Made by a program: the position numbers and the translations under genes
The notes under the pieces: model-generated
The model's input: only the letters and a program-made list of their open reading frames with translations
Database searches by the model: none
What the model was told of the DNA's origin: nothing
Shown: positions 20,541 through 28,332 of the stretch, piece after piece
How positions within the stretch are numbered: position 1 is the first letter of the stretch
Layout: each line of letters begins with the position of its first letter
Source of the DNA: JANMCE01 sp963791625
GTDB lineage: Bacteria > Actinomycetota > Acidimicrobiia > Acidimicrobiales > Ilumatobacteraceae
NCBI GenBank assembly: GCA_963791625.1
Contig: CAWBTA010000015.1
Span: forward strand, 620,001 to 684,000
Length of the DNA: 64,000 nt
Reading direction: 5' to 3'

Positions 20541-22211
20541 GTGACGAGCGGACGCTACATCGCCTTGGAGGGTACGGAGGGCTGCGGGAAGTCGACCGCT
20601 TCAAAGCGATTGGCCGCCGAGCTCAATGCCGTCCTGACCCGGGAAACGGGCGGAACCCGCATTGGCCAGTTGGTGCGCAACATCGTGGCGGACCCGGCCT
20701 CGACCGAGCTGGACGACCATGCCGAGGCCTTGCTGATTGCCGGGGATCGCGCTCAGCACATGGCCGAGGTCGTGCTTCCAGCCCTGCTCGCCGGTCGGCA
20801 CGTGGTCTCCGATCGGTCGGTGTACTCCTCCCTGGCCTATCAGGGCTACGGGCGGGGTCTGTCGGTGGACGAAGTCCGCAAGATCAATGACTGGGCCATA
20901 CGAGGCCGCTGGCCCGATCTGGTGATCTTCCTTGATGTCTCCCCCGAGGTACAGGCGCGTCGGCTGCAGCACCGAGACCTCGACCGCTTCGAGCAGTCGG
21001 GCGATGACTTCTACGGTCAAGTCTTGGGCGGCTTTCGCACCATGGCCGCCGACGACCCCGAGCACTGGGTCACGCTCAATGCCGACGGCACCCCTGCCGA
21101 GGTGCATGCCGACATCATGGCTGTCGGTTCGCGAGAGGCTGGGGTTGTGAACGATCTCGTCTCCCCGGTGCTTGCGACCGTCGTTGGTCAGCCGAAGGTG
21201 CAGTCACTGCTGACCGCTGCAGCCGAGGCACCGGTCCACGCGTTCTTGTTCCTCGGACCGGCCGGCAGCGGGAAGCGTTCCGCCGCGATGTCGTTCGGCG
21301 CGGCGTTGCTGTGTCCGAACGGCGGGTGCGGCGAGTGCCGCGACTGTCGGCTCGCGCTTTTGGGTGAGCACCCAGATGTGCGCATCGTTGAACGCGTCGG
21401 TGCGGCCATCAGCACCGAGCAAGCCGATGACATCATCCGCATGGCCTCGCGTGCGCCGGTCGAAGGCAGCCGCAAAGTACTCGTCCTCGATGAGTTTCAT
21501 CTCTTGCGTCCCGAGGCTGCAGCGAAGTTACTCAAGACGATCGAGGAGCCCGCCGCATCGACGGTATTTGTTGTCATCGCCGATGACGTCACGCCAGAAT
21601 TGGTGACTATCGCGTCACGCTGTATGCGGGTGGAGTTCCGGCCGCTGAACGACGAAACCGTATTGGCCGCCCTAGTGGCGGAAGGGGTCACACCCATGCT
21701 TGCCGAGCCCGCCGCGCTCGCCGCAGGTGGAGATCTCGACCGCGCCCGATTGCTGGCCGCCGACCCCGGACTCTCCGCCCGCCGCCAGGCCTTCGCGAAT
21801 GTACCCCGGCAGCTTGATGGCACGGGCACAGTCGTCATGAGCCAGGTGGCCTCGTTGATGTCGCTGATCGAAGCGGCTGCCGCTCCGCTCGCCGCTCGCC
21901 ACCTCGTCGAGATTGCGGAGATGGACGAACGGATCAGGGCCATGGGCGAACGCGGATCGGGCAAGAAGCAGCTTGAAGAGCGCCACAAGCGCGAGCTCCG
22001 ACGGCACCGCACCGATGAGATCCGCGCCGGACTCGTTGCCATTGCGTCCAGCTACCGCGACACACTGGTCGCCGGTGCTGGTCGACACGCGACCGCGTAC
22101 CAGACCGCAGTCGCTACCGTGCACGCCGCGTTGGAAGCCACGGAGCGCAACCCCAACGACGCCCTGCAACTGCAATCGCTTCTGCTGCGCCTGCCGCCCA
22201 TCGGTTCGTAA
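20541..22211 (+). CDS. Thymidylate kinase fused to DNA polymerase III delta' subunit
   Basis: One continuous 556-residue frame from GTG 20541 encodes two enzymes. Residues 1-195 are dTMP kinase: P-loop ALEGTEGCGKST, TRETGGTRIGQLVR, VVSDRSVYSSLAYQGYGR and the LID region RRLQHRDLDRFEQSGDDFY. From about residue 205 it is clamp-loader delta': VVGQPKVQSLL, FLGPAGSGKRSAAM, the zinc cluster CPNGGCGECRDC, VLDEFHLLRPEAAAKLLKTIEEP and ASRCMRVEFRPL. Delta' helps load the sliding clamp; dTMP kinase makes dTDP. In most actinobacteria the two are adjacent but separate genes. No stop or frame break exists between them here. The topA-tmk-holB order is a typical actinobacterial neighbourhood. Confidence 0.93.
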   Translation: MTSGRYIALEGTEGCGKSTASKRLAAELNAVLTRETGGTRIGQLVRNIVADPASTELDDHAEALLIAGDRAQHMAEVVLPALLAGRHVVSDRSVYSSLAYQGYGRGLSVDEVRKINDWAIRGRWPDLVIFLDVSPEVQARRLQHRDLDRFEQSGDDFYGQVLGGFRTMAADDPEHWVTLNADGTPAEVHADIMAVGSREAGVVNDLVSPVLATVVGQPKVQSLLTAAAEAPVHAFLFLGPAGSGKRSAAMSFGAALLCPNGGCGECRDCRLALLGEHPDVRIVERVGAAISTEQADDIIRMASRAPVEGSRKVLVLDEFHLLRPEAAAKLLKTIEEPAASTVFVVIADDVTPELVTIASRCMRVEFRPLNDETVLAALVAEGVTPMLAEPAALAAGGDLDRARLLAADPGLSARRQAFANVPRQLDGTGTVVMSQVASLMSLIEAAAAPLAARHLVEIAEMDERIRAMGERGSGKKQLEERHKRELRRHRTDEIRAGLVAIASSYRDTLVAGAGRHATAYQTAVATVHAALEATERNPNDALQLQSLLLRLPPIGS

Positions 22212-22260
22212 CAGCGCCACGTTCGAAGACCTACTCCAACGCAGCCGTGCCTGCTTCGGG

Positions 22261-22938
22261 TCAAGCCCCAACCGGAACAAAGAGGCTCGGCGATTGCTCA
22301 ACGGACTGTCTTCGCAACCACATGGCGGCCTCGGTACGGGAGTTTACCCCGATGCGTTGGAACGTCCGTGTGAGATACGACTTCACCGTCGGTTCACTGA
22401 TGCCCAACTGACGAGCGATCTGCTTGTTCTGTAAACCGTCGGCCACCAGCTCGAGCACCGCTCGTTCGCGAGATGTGAGTGACGACACGCTCGATTCGTT
22501 GGAACGAACCGCTGACAGCAGCCGCAGTGTCAAGCGAGGATCGACCGGGCATTCCCCACGAGCCGCAGCAAAGAGGCCCGCGAACAAGAAACTCTCGTCG
22601 CTGTCGAGGAGAAGACACCCGGCGACCCCGGCTCGCAGCAGGAAGAAAGCCGCCGCGTCTCCCGCCGGGATCTGCGATCCCAGAATGGCGACCAAGGGAC
22701 CGGCGGCAGCCGCCGCCGTGATGTTGGCGAGCTGACTGGGCACAGCGATGTCGGTGGCGGCCACAATGACCAGGTTCACGATGTCGAGATCGCTCGTCGT
22801 TTCCGCGATTTCTTCCAAGGCCGCGCAAGACTGCACGACGACTAGATCCGAGCGGCTCGCAAGGAGCTGTTCGAGTCCAATCCGAATGACTGATGGCCCA
22901 ATCAATCGCACACCTAGACACCTTGCATTCGGCGGCAT
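22261..22938 (-). CDS. LuxR/NarL-family response regulator with atypical receiver
   Basis: A protein of about 225 residues with an N-terminal receiver-like domain and a C-terminal LuxR helix-turn-helix: SSLTSRERAVLELVADGLQNKQIARQLGISEPTVKSYLTRTFQRIGV. The receiver strand that normally ends in the phosphorylated aspartate reads IVNLVIVAATDIAVP, with no aspartate at the usual spot, and the acidic pair at the N-terminus is also missing (VRLIGPSVIRIG). ATG 22938 was chosen because GGGAAGG sits 6-7 bases upstream; longer starts at 22944 and 22989 are less well placed. There is no histidine kinase nearby, which agrees with an orphan, phosphorylation-independent regulator. Confidence 0.82.
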   Translation of the reverse strand: MPPNARCLGVRLIGPSVIRIGLEQLLASRSDLVVVQSCAALEEIAETTSDLDIVNLVIVAATDIAVPSQLANITAAAAAGPLVAILGSQIPAGDAAAFFLLRAGVAGCLLLDSDESFLFAGLFAAARGECPVDPRLTLRLLSAVRSNESSVSSLTSRERAVLELVADGLQNKQIARQLGISEPTVKSYLTRTFQRIGVNSRTEAAMWLRRQSVEQSPSLFVPVGA

Positions 22939-23053
22939 GTTCATCCTTCCCGTTCCTTCGTGAGACTTCCGCCGTGCTTCTTCGTTCACTCTGCAGGATC
23001 CGCTGCCCGTTTTCTATTGCCCAATAGGACTACGACCACTCCGGACGCGCGGT

Positions 23054-23097
23054 GATGCCGCCCCGTCCTGCCGGGTGGTGCAGGACGGGGCGGCATC
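23054..23097 (-). terminator. Strong hairpin terminator downstream of the CopC/CopD gene
   Basis: A perfect 17-base stem (GATGCCGCCCCGTCCTG and its complement) encloses a 10-base loop. It lies 26 bases past the stop of the leftward membrane-protein gene and upstream of the leftward LuxR gene. It has no T-tract, which is common for actinobacterial terminators. Confidence 0.7.
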
Positions 23098-23123
23098 TTG
23101 GGTGGAGAACGGGACCTCCTTTC

Positions 23124-25103
23124 CTAGCTGTCGACCATTTCTTCAATTGGCACAACGACGGGTCGGGACCAAGGCAGCTCTGGCGGTCGACGGCGTGCGA
23201 GTCGACGAGACAAACCAGCAGCGCCCGCCAGTGACAGCGCCACGAACAACGATGCACCAATGCCGAACAGCCATGTTGAAGCGGTGATCTTCGGGGCCGG
23301 GGGGCGGGCCAGGGGCGCTGCTTTCGCGGTCACCGGTAGAGCGAAGGCCTCCGACGGTGGCTGTCCGTCGACCGCTACGTCGACCGACCAATCACCGACC
23401 ATCGGCGTGTAGAAACCACTCGCTCGGAACTGACCGCTGCCGAGCGCCTTGGCCGTGACGGTCCGCCTCGGTACGCCAAGCGCTGACGAAACGAAGCCCA
23501 TCTCGACGTTCTTGGCCTCCACCCCGGAGACCGTGACGTCGTAGTTGGTCAGTCCGGGCTGCAGCCCCGACGGTGTGAACTTCACGATGGCTGCGCCCAC
23601 CGTCTTCGTCTGCGAGATGTCCGCGACCTTCGTCTGGAAATCCTGGTTCCTGGCCGAGCCGGAAAGATACGGAACGACGAACAGCACACCAACACCAAGC
23701 AACACCTCCACGGCGACCACGCCACGGAAGTGACGGTCGACCAAGCTATTGATCCCCAAACCATCATGGGTGGCGTGCATGCCCTCGACCCGAGGTTTCA
23801 ACCACAGGTGATTGAAACCGCCCAATGCCACAAGCACCGCGACCAGGATGAGTTTGACCGCAAGGGAACGGCCATACAGAGTGCTGCGCAACTGCGAGAT
23901 CGCGCCGATGTGAGTCCAGTAGAGCCAGAGACCCGACAGCGTCACCACTCCGACACACGCCATGGCCGTCATGGAGAACCGACGAATCGCCGATGGCCAG
24001 AACCTTGAACGCTCAAGCGCTGGGACACCTTTGCGAACGGCCAGGGCGATCAGACCGACAAGACCACCGACCCACACGGCTGCACTCACGATGTGCGCCA
24101 GGGTGAAGAGACCGCCAAAGATGGTGCGCGGCTTGTTGGCTGGGATACCCGATGGCGCTACCCGAGCCACCATTTCCAGCAAACCAAGAACCATTCCGAT
24201 CCGCATCGCCTTCACCATTCGCGACACCGGAGCCACCGCTCGCATCGCCGTCGGCACCACGACGATTGCGGCCAATAAGGTGAAAACGAGTCGGGCAAAC
24301 CACAGGTGACCCGCTCCGTTTGCGGTGAGCACCGACCAGATCTTGTCGAATGCGAACCGGTTGCTTGCTCCCGCCGATAGTGCCAATTCGGCAAGGGTCG
24401 CAGGAACGAACACGGCGATTGCGACCGCGGCAACCCGCAGCAAACGTTTATCAGTCGAGGCCAGCACCCGGTCACTCTCGATGGTGTCGACCATGCCGCG
24501 TGCCCCAGGAGCCGTGACCAGGAAGCGGAGGAGCAACGCACCGACGAACGTCATGATGGCCAGCCACGGCAGCCAGGAAACGACGACGTTCTTGACCGGC
24601 TTGAGTGCAAAGGCGGCCTTGGGTGAGGTGACGGTTTTCGGTTTGGCGCCGGTCGGGTCGACATTGAATGCGAAGATGCCCGTCGCCGGTTCCGGCTTGG
24701 CGACCGACCACACCACCGAATAGGTCCCCGGCGTCATGTCGGGGACGGCCAAGACGAGCGAAGACGGGTTCGCTGGATCGACGGTCATCGGACCGGTCGC
24801 TGCCGGTTTGTGATCGTTGGTGAACACGGTGCCCACCGCGCCAGCCGGATCCGCCGGTCCTTCGAATGTGATGGTGACCTGACCCGGTGAGGCCACGGTC
24901 GAACTGTCGGCGGGACTCGTTGCGACCTCTGAGCCAGCGCCGAAGGCCGGCGAGCTACCGAACTGCGCGCCACCCATAGCAACGACCGCCAGCAGCACGA
25001 ATGCGATGCATCGACTGCACGTTCGAGTTCGGACGCCGCCCTCAGGGCGGGGCGGCGGAGACGGGTCTACTCCACTCACTTTGGCTTCACGACGTTTCGT
25101 CAT
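23124..25103 (-). CDS. CopC/CopD-like copper-resistance family membrane protein
   Basis: This 659-residue protein has a signal peptide, then a CopC-like beta domain (ATSPADSSTVASPGQVTITFEGPADPAG). Eight or so transmembrane helices of the CopD domain follow (FTLAHIVSAAVWVGGLVGLIALA, AVKLILVAVLVALGGFNHLW), then a second beta domain and a final helix (WLFGIGASLFVALSLAGAAGL). CopC/CopD proteins bind periplasmic copper and move it into the cell. Here the mature CopC region lacks the N-terminal histidine that normally binds Cu(II), so metal binding is doubtful. ATG 25103 was preferred because GGAG is spaced 8 bases before it; an earlier ATG at 25136 is possible. Confidence 0.8.
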   Translation of the reverse strand: MTKRREAKVSGVDPSPPPRPEGGVRTRTCSRCIAFVLLAVVAMGGAQFGSSPAFGAGSEVATSPADSSTVASPGQVTITFEGPADPAGAVGTVFTNDHKPAATGPMTVDPANPSSLVLAVPDMTPGTYSVVWSVAKPEPATGIFAFNVDPTGAKPKTVTSPKAAFALKPVKNVVVSWLPWLAIMTFVGALLLRFLVTAPGARGMVDTIESDRVLASTDKRLLRVAAVAIAVFVPATLAELALSAGASNRFAFDKIWSVLTANGAGHLWFARLVFTLLAAIVVVPTAMRAVAPVSRMVKAMRIGMVLGLLEMVARVAPSGIPANKPRTIFGGLFTLAHIVSAAVWVGGLVGLIALAVRKGVPALERSRFWPSAIRRFSMTAMACVGVVTLSGLWLYWTHIGAISQLRSTLYGRSLAVKLILVAVLVALGGFNHLWLKPRVEGMHATHDGLGINSLVDRHFRGVVAVEVLLGVGVLFVVPYLSGSARNQDFQTKVADISQTKTVGAAIVKFTPSGLQPGLTNYDVTVSGVEAKNVEMGFVSSALGVPRRTVTAKALGSGQFRASGFYTPMVGDWSVDVAVDGQPPSEAFALPVTAKAAPLARPPAPKITASTWLFGIGASLFVALSLAGAAGLSRRLARRRPPELPWSRPVVVPIEEMVDS

Positions 25104-25307
25104 GATGGGACTCCAATCATGTGACCGCGAACCCATGCGCTCGCGTTGTCATTAGACCGCCGCAGCGGTCGCACGTTGTAGTGTCCAAAGGTCGTACGAC
25201 GAATTGGAGGGTCGCCCATCGGCTAGCCTGCCACGTCGGCAAAACGGGGTCTGCGAGAAGTATTCAAGTTTCGTCTGTTTCTGCCGATTGCTAACCTTGC
25301 ACCCTTC

Positions 25308-25383
25308 GCCCAGATAGCTCAGTAGGTAGAGCAACGCACTCGTAATGCGTAGGTCGCCGGTTCGACTCCGGCTCTGGGCTCCA
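25308..25383 (+). tRNA. tRNA-Thr (anticodon CGT)
   Basis: A complete cloverleaf: acceptor stem GCCCAGA pairing with TCTGGGC, D arm GCTCAGTAGGTAGAGC, anticodon stem ACGCA/TGCGT with loop CTCGTAA (anticodon CGT, reading ACG), variable region AGGTC and T arm GCCGGTTCGACTCCGGC. The discriminator is T and CCA is encoded (25381-25383). Confidence 0.97.
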
Positions 25384-25421
25384 CCCTGGCACCCAGTTCC
25401 TACGACTATCGTTGAAAAAAT

Positions 25422-26676
25422 GTGTGCGTCCGGCGTCCCGACTCAGTGAGGCAGCAAGAGCGCAAGTCCACCAGGCTGCCTCGGTCCTTCCGACTGCTCT
25501 GGACGGCGGCAGCAGCGTCAAATATCGGTGACGGTCTGCGGATTACGGCTCTGCCACTGCTCGCCACCACCGTGACCACCGACCCGCGCGCGATTGCCGG
25601 CGTCACGATCGCCGAGCGGATTCCGTGGCTCATTTTCATCCTTCCTGGTGGCGCGTGGGCCGACCGTTACGACCGCAGGATGTTGCAAGTCCGCCTCGAC
25701 CTCGTGAGAGGCGCGGTTATGGCCGCGCTCGTTTACATCATTGCGGTCCACCAACTGACCATCGTGGCGATCTACGTCGTCACCACGCTGCTGGCATCGG
25801 CCGAAGCCATCGTCGACAGCTCGAGCGTCGCGTTGGTACCCGCCACCGTCGAGCCATACGACCTGGTTCGGGCTGGCTCGCGTCTGGCCTCCACCCAGGT
25901 ACTGACCAACGAACTCATCGGTCCCCCGCTCGGAGGGCTGCTCTTCGGCCTTGCGATGATCGTCCCGTTCGGCATCGACGCGGCCAGCTTCTTCGCGGCC
26001 GCAGTCATCATGATGATGCTGCCCGGAAACTTTCATCCCGGAGCGATAAAAGCGGAACGTCCCCCGTTGCGACGCGAAAATCGGGGAGGGCTTTCGCTGG
26101 TTGTGGCAGCATCGTGCGCTTCGCAACCTTGCACTCATCTCGATGGTGCTCGGCGCAGCGACATTCGTCGGCAACTCGGTCTTCGTCCTGTTCGCTACCC
26201 AAACCCTCAAGCTCTCCGGCTTCGGCTTCGGTCTGTTGCTCGTCCCCGGAGCGGTGGGGGGCATCATCGGATCGATATTGGCTTCACGACTTCGTCGCTA
26301 CCCGCTGCGGGTAGTGCTCTTCAGCACGATCATGGCGGCTGGAGTCGCTATCACACTGACCTCCATGGTTTCCTCGCCCCTGCTGGCAGGCTTGCTGTGG
26401 GGGTCGGGTTCGCTGACCAGCATGATCTGGATCGTGCTCACCATCGCCCTTCGACAGCGGGTCATCCCCCAACATCTGCTCGGCCGGGTTGGCGCTAGCT
26501 ACCGATTTCTCGTCTACGTCGGAATGCCCGTCGGCGCCCTCCTCGGAGGCTTCCTCGCCAAGTTGTTCAGTGTCCGCACCGCGTTGGCGGTGGACGGACT
26601 GGCGTACCTCGCGTTTAGCCCCATCGTTCTGATCCTTCTTCGCGAGGTGGCCTCATTCGACGACGCAGGGGTTTGA
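25422..26676 (+). CDS. MFS transporter, frameshifted
   Basis: This is a major facilitator superfamily protein of the MFS_3/enterobactin-exporter type. The first frame encodes FRLLWTAAAASNIGDGLRITALPLLA, the loop PGGAWADRYDRRMLQVRLDLVRG, and helices to about residue 210. The second frame continues FRWLWQHRALRNLALISMVLGA to a normal C-terminus with six more helices. Deleting one A from the AAAA run at 26077-26080 joins them into a protein of about 417 residues (GEGFRWLWQHR is the usual junction motif). As written the product would lose the C-terminal half. GTG 25422 is the longest start; GTG 25446 is an alternative. The substrate is unknown, with drug or siderophore efflux typical. Confidence 0.85.
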
Positions 26677-26687
26677 GGTCGGACGCG

Positions 26688-26718
26688 AAGAGGGGCGACG
26701 CAGCGCGTCGCCCCTCTT
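26688..26718 (+). terminator. Rho-independent terminator after the MFS gene
   Basis: A 14-base perfect stem (AAGAGGGGCGACGC with its complement) around a 3-base loop, followed by the T-rich run GTGTGTTTCTCTT. It starts 12 bases after the MFS stop codon. Confidence 0.85.
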
Positions 26719-26754
26719 GTGTGTTTCTCTTGCAACAGTGTTCAGGTCCAGGAA

Positions 26755-26892
26755 GCACCCACGTGAATCACCCCATTTTCATGAAAGCCAGAAGTTCGCT
26801 ACCGATGTGTTGCTCGTCATGCGTGTTCGTTATGCCCACTTTGCGCCCATGCGAATCACCCCGTTTTTCATGAATTTCAGAACTTCGCCGCC
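26755..26892. repeat. Imperfect direct repeat (two copies about 42 bases, 88 bases apart)
   Basis: Copy 1 (26763-26803) begins GTGAATCACCCCATTTTCAT and copy 2 (26851-26892) begins GCGAATCACCCCGTTTTTCA. Both continue with a related CAGAA(G/C)TTCGC stretch, and both are preceded by CCCA. The pair sits in the 310-base stretch between the MFS terminator and gluconokinase, where I see no gene. Confidence 0.6.
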
Positions 26893-26970
26893 GGTTTCTC
26901 TGCCTTTCAGCAAGGCAACCGCTTGATGTTCTTACTGTCCTCTAGAACCCGCAGGTCCGCAATGCCAAAA

Positions 26971-26994
26971 TGTGGACATGTCCACAAGTGGACA
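26971..26994. promoter_or_regulatory. Triple GTGGACA palindrome
   Basis: TGTGGACA at 26971-26978 is followed directly by its complement TGTCCACA, a perfect 16-base palindrome. TGTCCAC-AA-GTGGACA then forms a second perfect dyad ending at 26994. Three alternating copies of one heptamer look like a multimeric regulator site, but it lies at the 3' end of gntK rather than near an obvious start. Confidence 0.45.
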
Positions 26995-27028
26995 AGCCAA
27001 CACTGCAAAATGCTGGATTTGACCACTT

Positions 27029-27544
27029 CTAGACGCCGAGCAACTTCTCTCTGCAGTCAATCAGGATCTCCTCACGTGTCAACCGGGCATCCACCGCGAT
27101 GACATCGAGCTCGTCGGACCCCGGAACTTCAAGCGCGGCGAACTGGCTATCCACCATCTGCGCCGTCATGAAGTGACATTTGCGGGCCACAATGCGGTCA
27201 CGTGCCAGGCTGCGGTCAATAGCCAGGAAGACAAACCACACCGAGCCGGCCGAACGCAACACGTCACGGTACGACTTCTTGAGTGCGGAGCAGGTGACGA
27301 CGACGCGATCATGCGACGCGAGCGCATGACTTATCGCCGACAGCCACGGCCATCGATCCTCGTCGGTCAACGGTATGCCGCGTGACATCTTGGCGATGTT
27401 GGCTTCCGAGTGAAAGGTGTCAGCCTCGAGATACGTGGCCTGCAATATTCCCGCCAGACCCTCAGCCACGGTCGTCTTTCCCGAAGCGGCGACGCCCATC
27501 ACGACGACACGAAGCGGACCAGGGTTAGGCCTGTTCGTCACCAT
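27029..27544 (-). CDS. gntK: Gluconokinase
   Basis: A 171-residue P-loop kinase with MGVAASGKTTVAEGLAGIL, the substrate-binding ADTFHSEANIAKMSRGIPLTDEDRWPWL, CSALKKSYRDVLR and the LID-like RIVARKCHFMTAQMVDSQFAALE. These are the standard motifs of GntK, which makes 6-phosphogluconate. ATG 27544 was chosen because it gives the family length; an upstream extension to 27712 would overlap the divergent gene and has no family similarity. It may act on gluconate produced by the glucose dehydrogenase at 3.7 kb. Confidence 0.9.
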   Translation of the reverse strand: MVTNRPNPGPLRVVVMGVAASGKTTVAEGLAGILQATYLEADTFHSEANIAKMSRGIPLTDEDRWPWLSAISHALASHDRVVVTCSALKKSYRDVLRSAGSVWFVFLAIDRSLARDRIVARKCHFMTAQMVDSQFAALEVPGSDELDVIAVDARLTREEILIDCREKLLGV

Positions 27545-27684
27545 GAGCGGCACCCCAAGACGGTACTTGGTCTCGCCGCCGAAGTCGGTCACGAACAGCT
27601 CGAGATCGGTTGGAAAAGTGACGGTCACCAGACTGCTACTGTCCGCAAGTCCGGTATTCGCCGGGCATACGACATGGGGGGTCC

Positions 27685-28266
27685 ATGAGCACCACGACGG
27701 TTGAAACAACATTTGATGTCGAAGACCGCTACCAGAACTGGGTGTATCGCCATCCAGTGGGCGGCGCAGCAGTAGCGGCGTTCATCGCCACGCAGGTTGG
27801 TACGATTTGGGGGTACTACGCGAAGGGAATCGGCTTGCCGTCACTTCCCTTTCCGAACTACAACGGTGCGCTTTTCGCACCGGCCTCCGTCGCCAAAGAC
27901 TTCAGCAATTTCGGAAACACCGGCAGCTTCTTCGTCGGGCAGTCCCTTCACATGATCAACGGGATCGTGTTCGGCATGATGTTCGCCCTCGTCGCCTACA
28001 AGACGCTTCCAACATTCTTTCCGAAGATGAAGAGCGTGCAGAAGGGTCTGGTGTTCGGAGTCGTTCAGACCATCATCAGCATTGGATTTCTTTTTCCATA
28101 CGTCTACGCCCCGAAGAGTGGATTCGGTATCTTCAGCTTCGGCGCTAATGCGCTCGGCACCAACCCCGATCACTGGAAGCTGCCCGTCGCCGTTCTCCTG
28201 TGGCATCTGATCTACGGCGCGCTGCTGGGTCTGCTGTACAACCCGAAGAAGCCAGCGGCCGCGTAG
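27685..28266 (+). CDS. Hypothetical four-helix membrane protein
   Basis: I do not recognise this 193-residue protein. It has about four transmembrane segments: GGAAVAAFIATQVGTIWGYY, SLHMINGIVFGMMFALVAY, GLVFGVVQTIISIGFLFPYVY and LPVAVLLWHLIYGALLGLLY. A polar loop with FPNYNGALFAPASVAKDF lies between the first two. The internal similarity between helix pairs suggests a small channel or sensor-like fold, but no function can be assigned. It is divergent from gntK and is followed by a hairpin. Confidence 0.7.
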   Translation: MSTTTVETTFDVEDRYQNWVYRHPVGGAAVAAFIATQVGTIWGYYAKGIGLPSLPFPNYNGALFAPASVAKDFSNFGNTGSFFVGQSLHMINGIVFGMMFALVAYKTLPTFFPKMKSVQKGLVFGVVQTIISIGFLFPYVYAPKSGFGIFSFGANALGTNPDHWKLPVAVLLWHLIYGALLGLLYNPKKPAAA

Positions 28267-28273
28267 TTGTCGG

Positions 28274-28309
28274 TCGTCACCGATCGTCGTTGAGATCGGT
28301 CGGTGACGA
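28274..28309. terminator. Candidate bidirectional hairpin between convergent genes
   Basis: TCGTCACCG (28274-28282) pairs with CGGTGACGA (28301-28309), with further CGATC/GATCG pairing inside. It sits between the stops of two convergent genes (28266 and 28333). There is no T-tract. Confidence 0.5.
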
Positions 28310-28332
28310 TCGTTCGCGATGAGGGTTGCCAG

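Noticed and set aside
25155..25170. Short hairpin GACCGC-CGCA-GCGGTC before the tRNA
   Set aside because: Only a 6-base stem without T-tract; expected by chance in GC-rich DNA.
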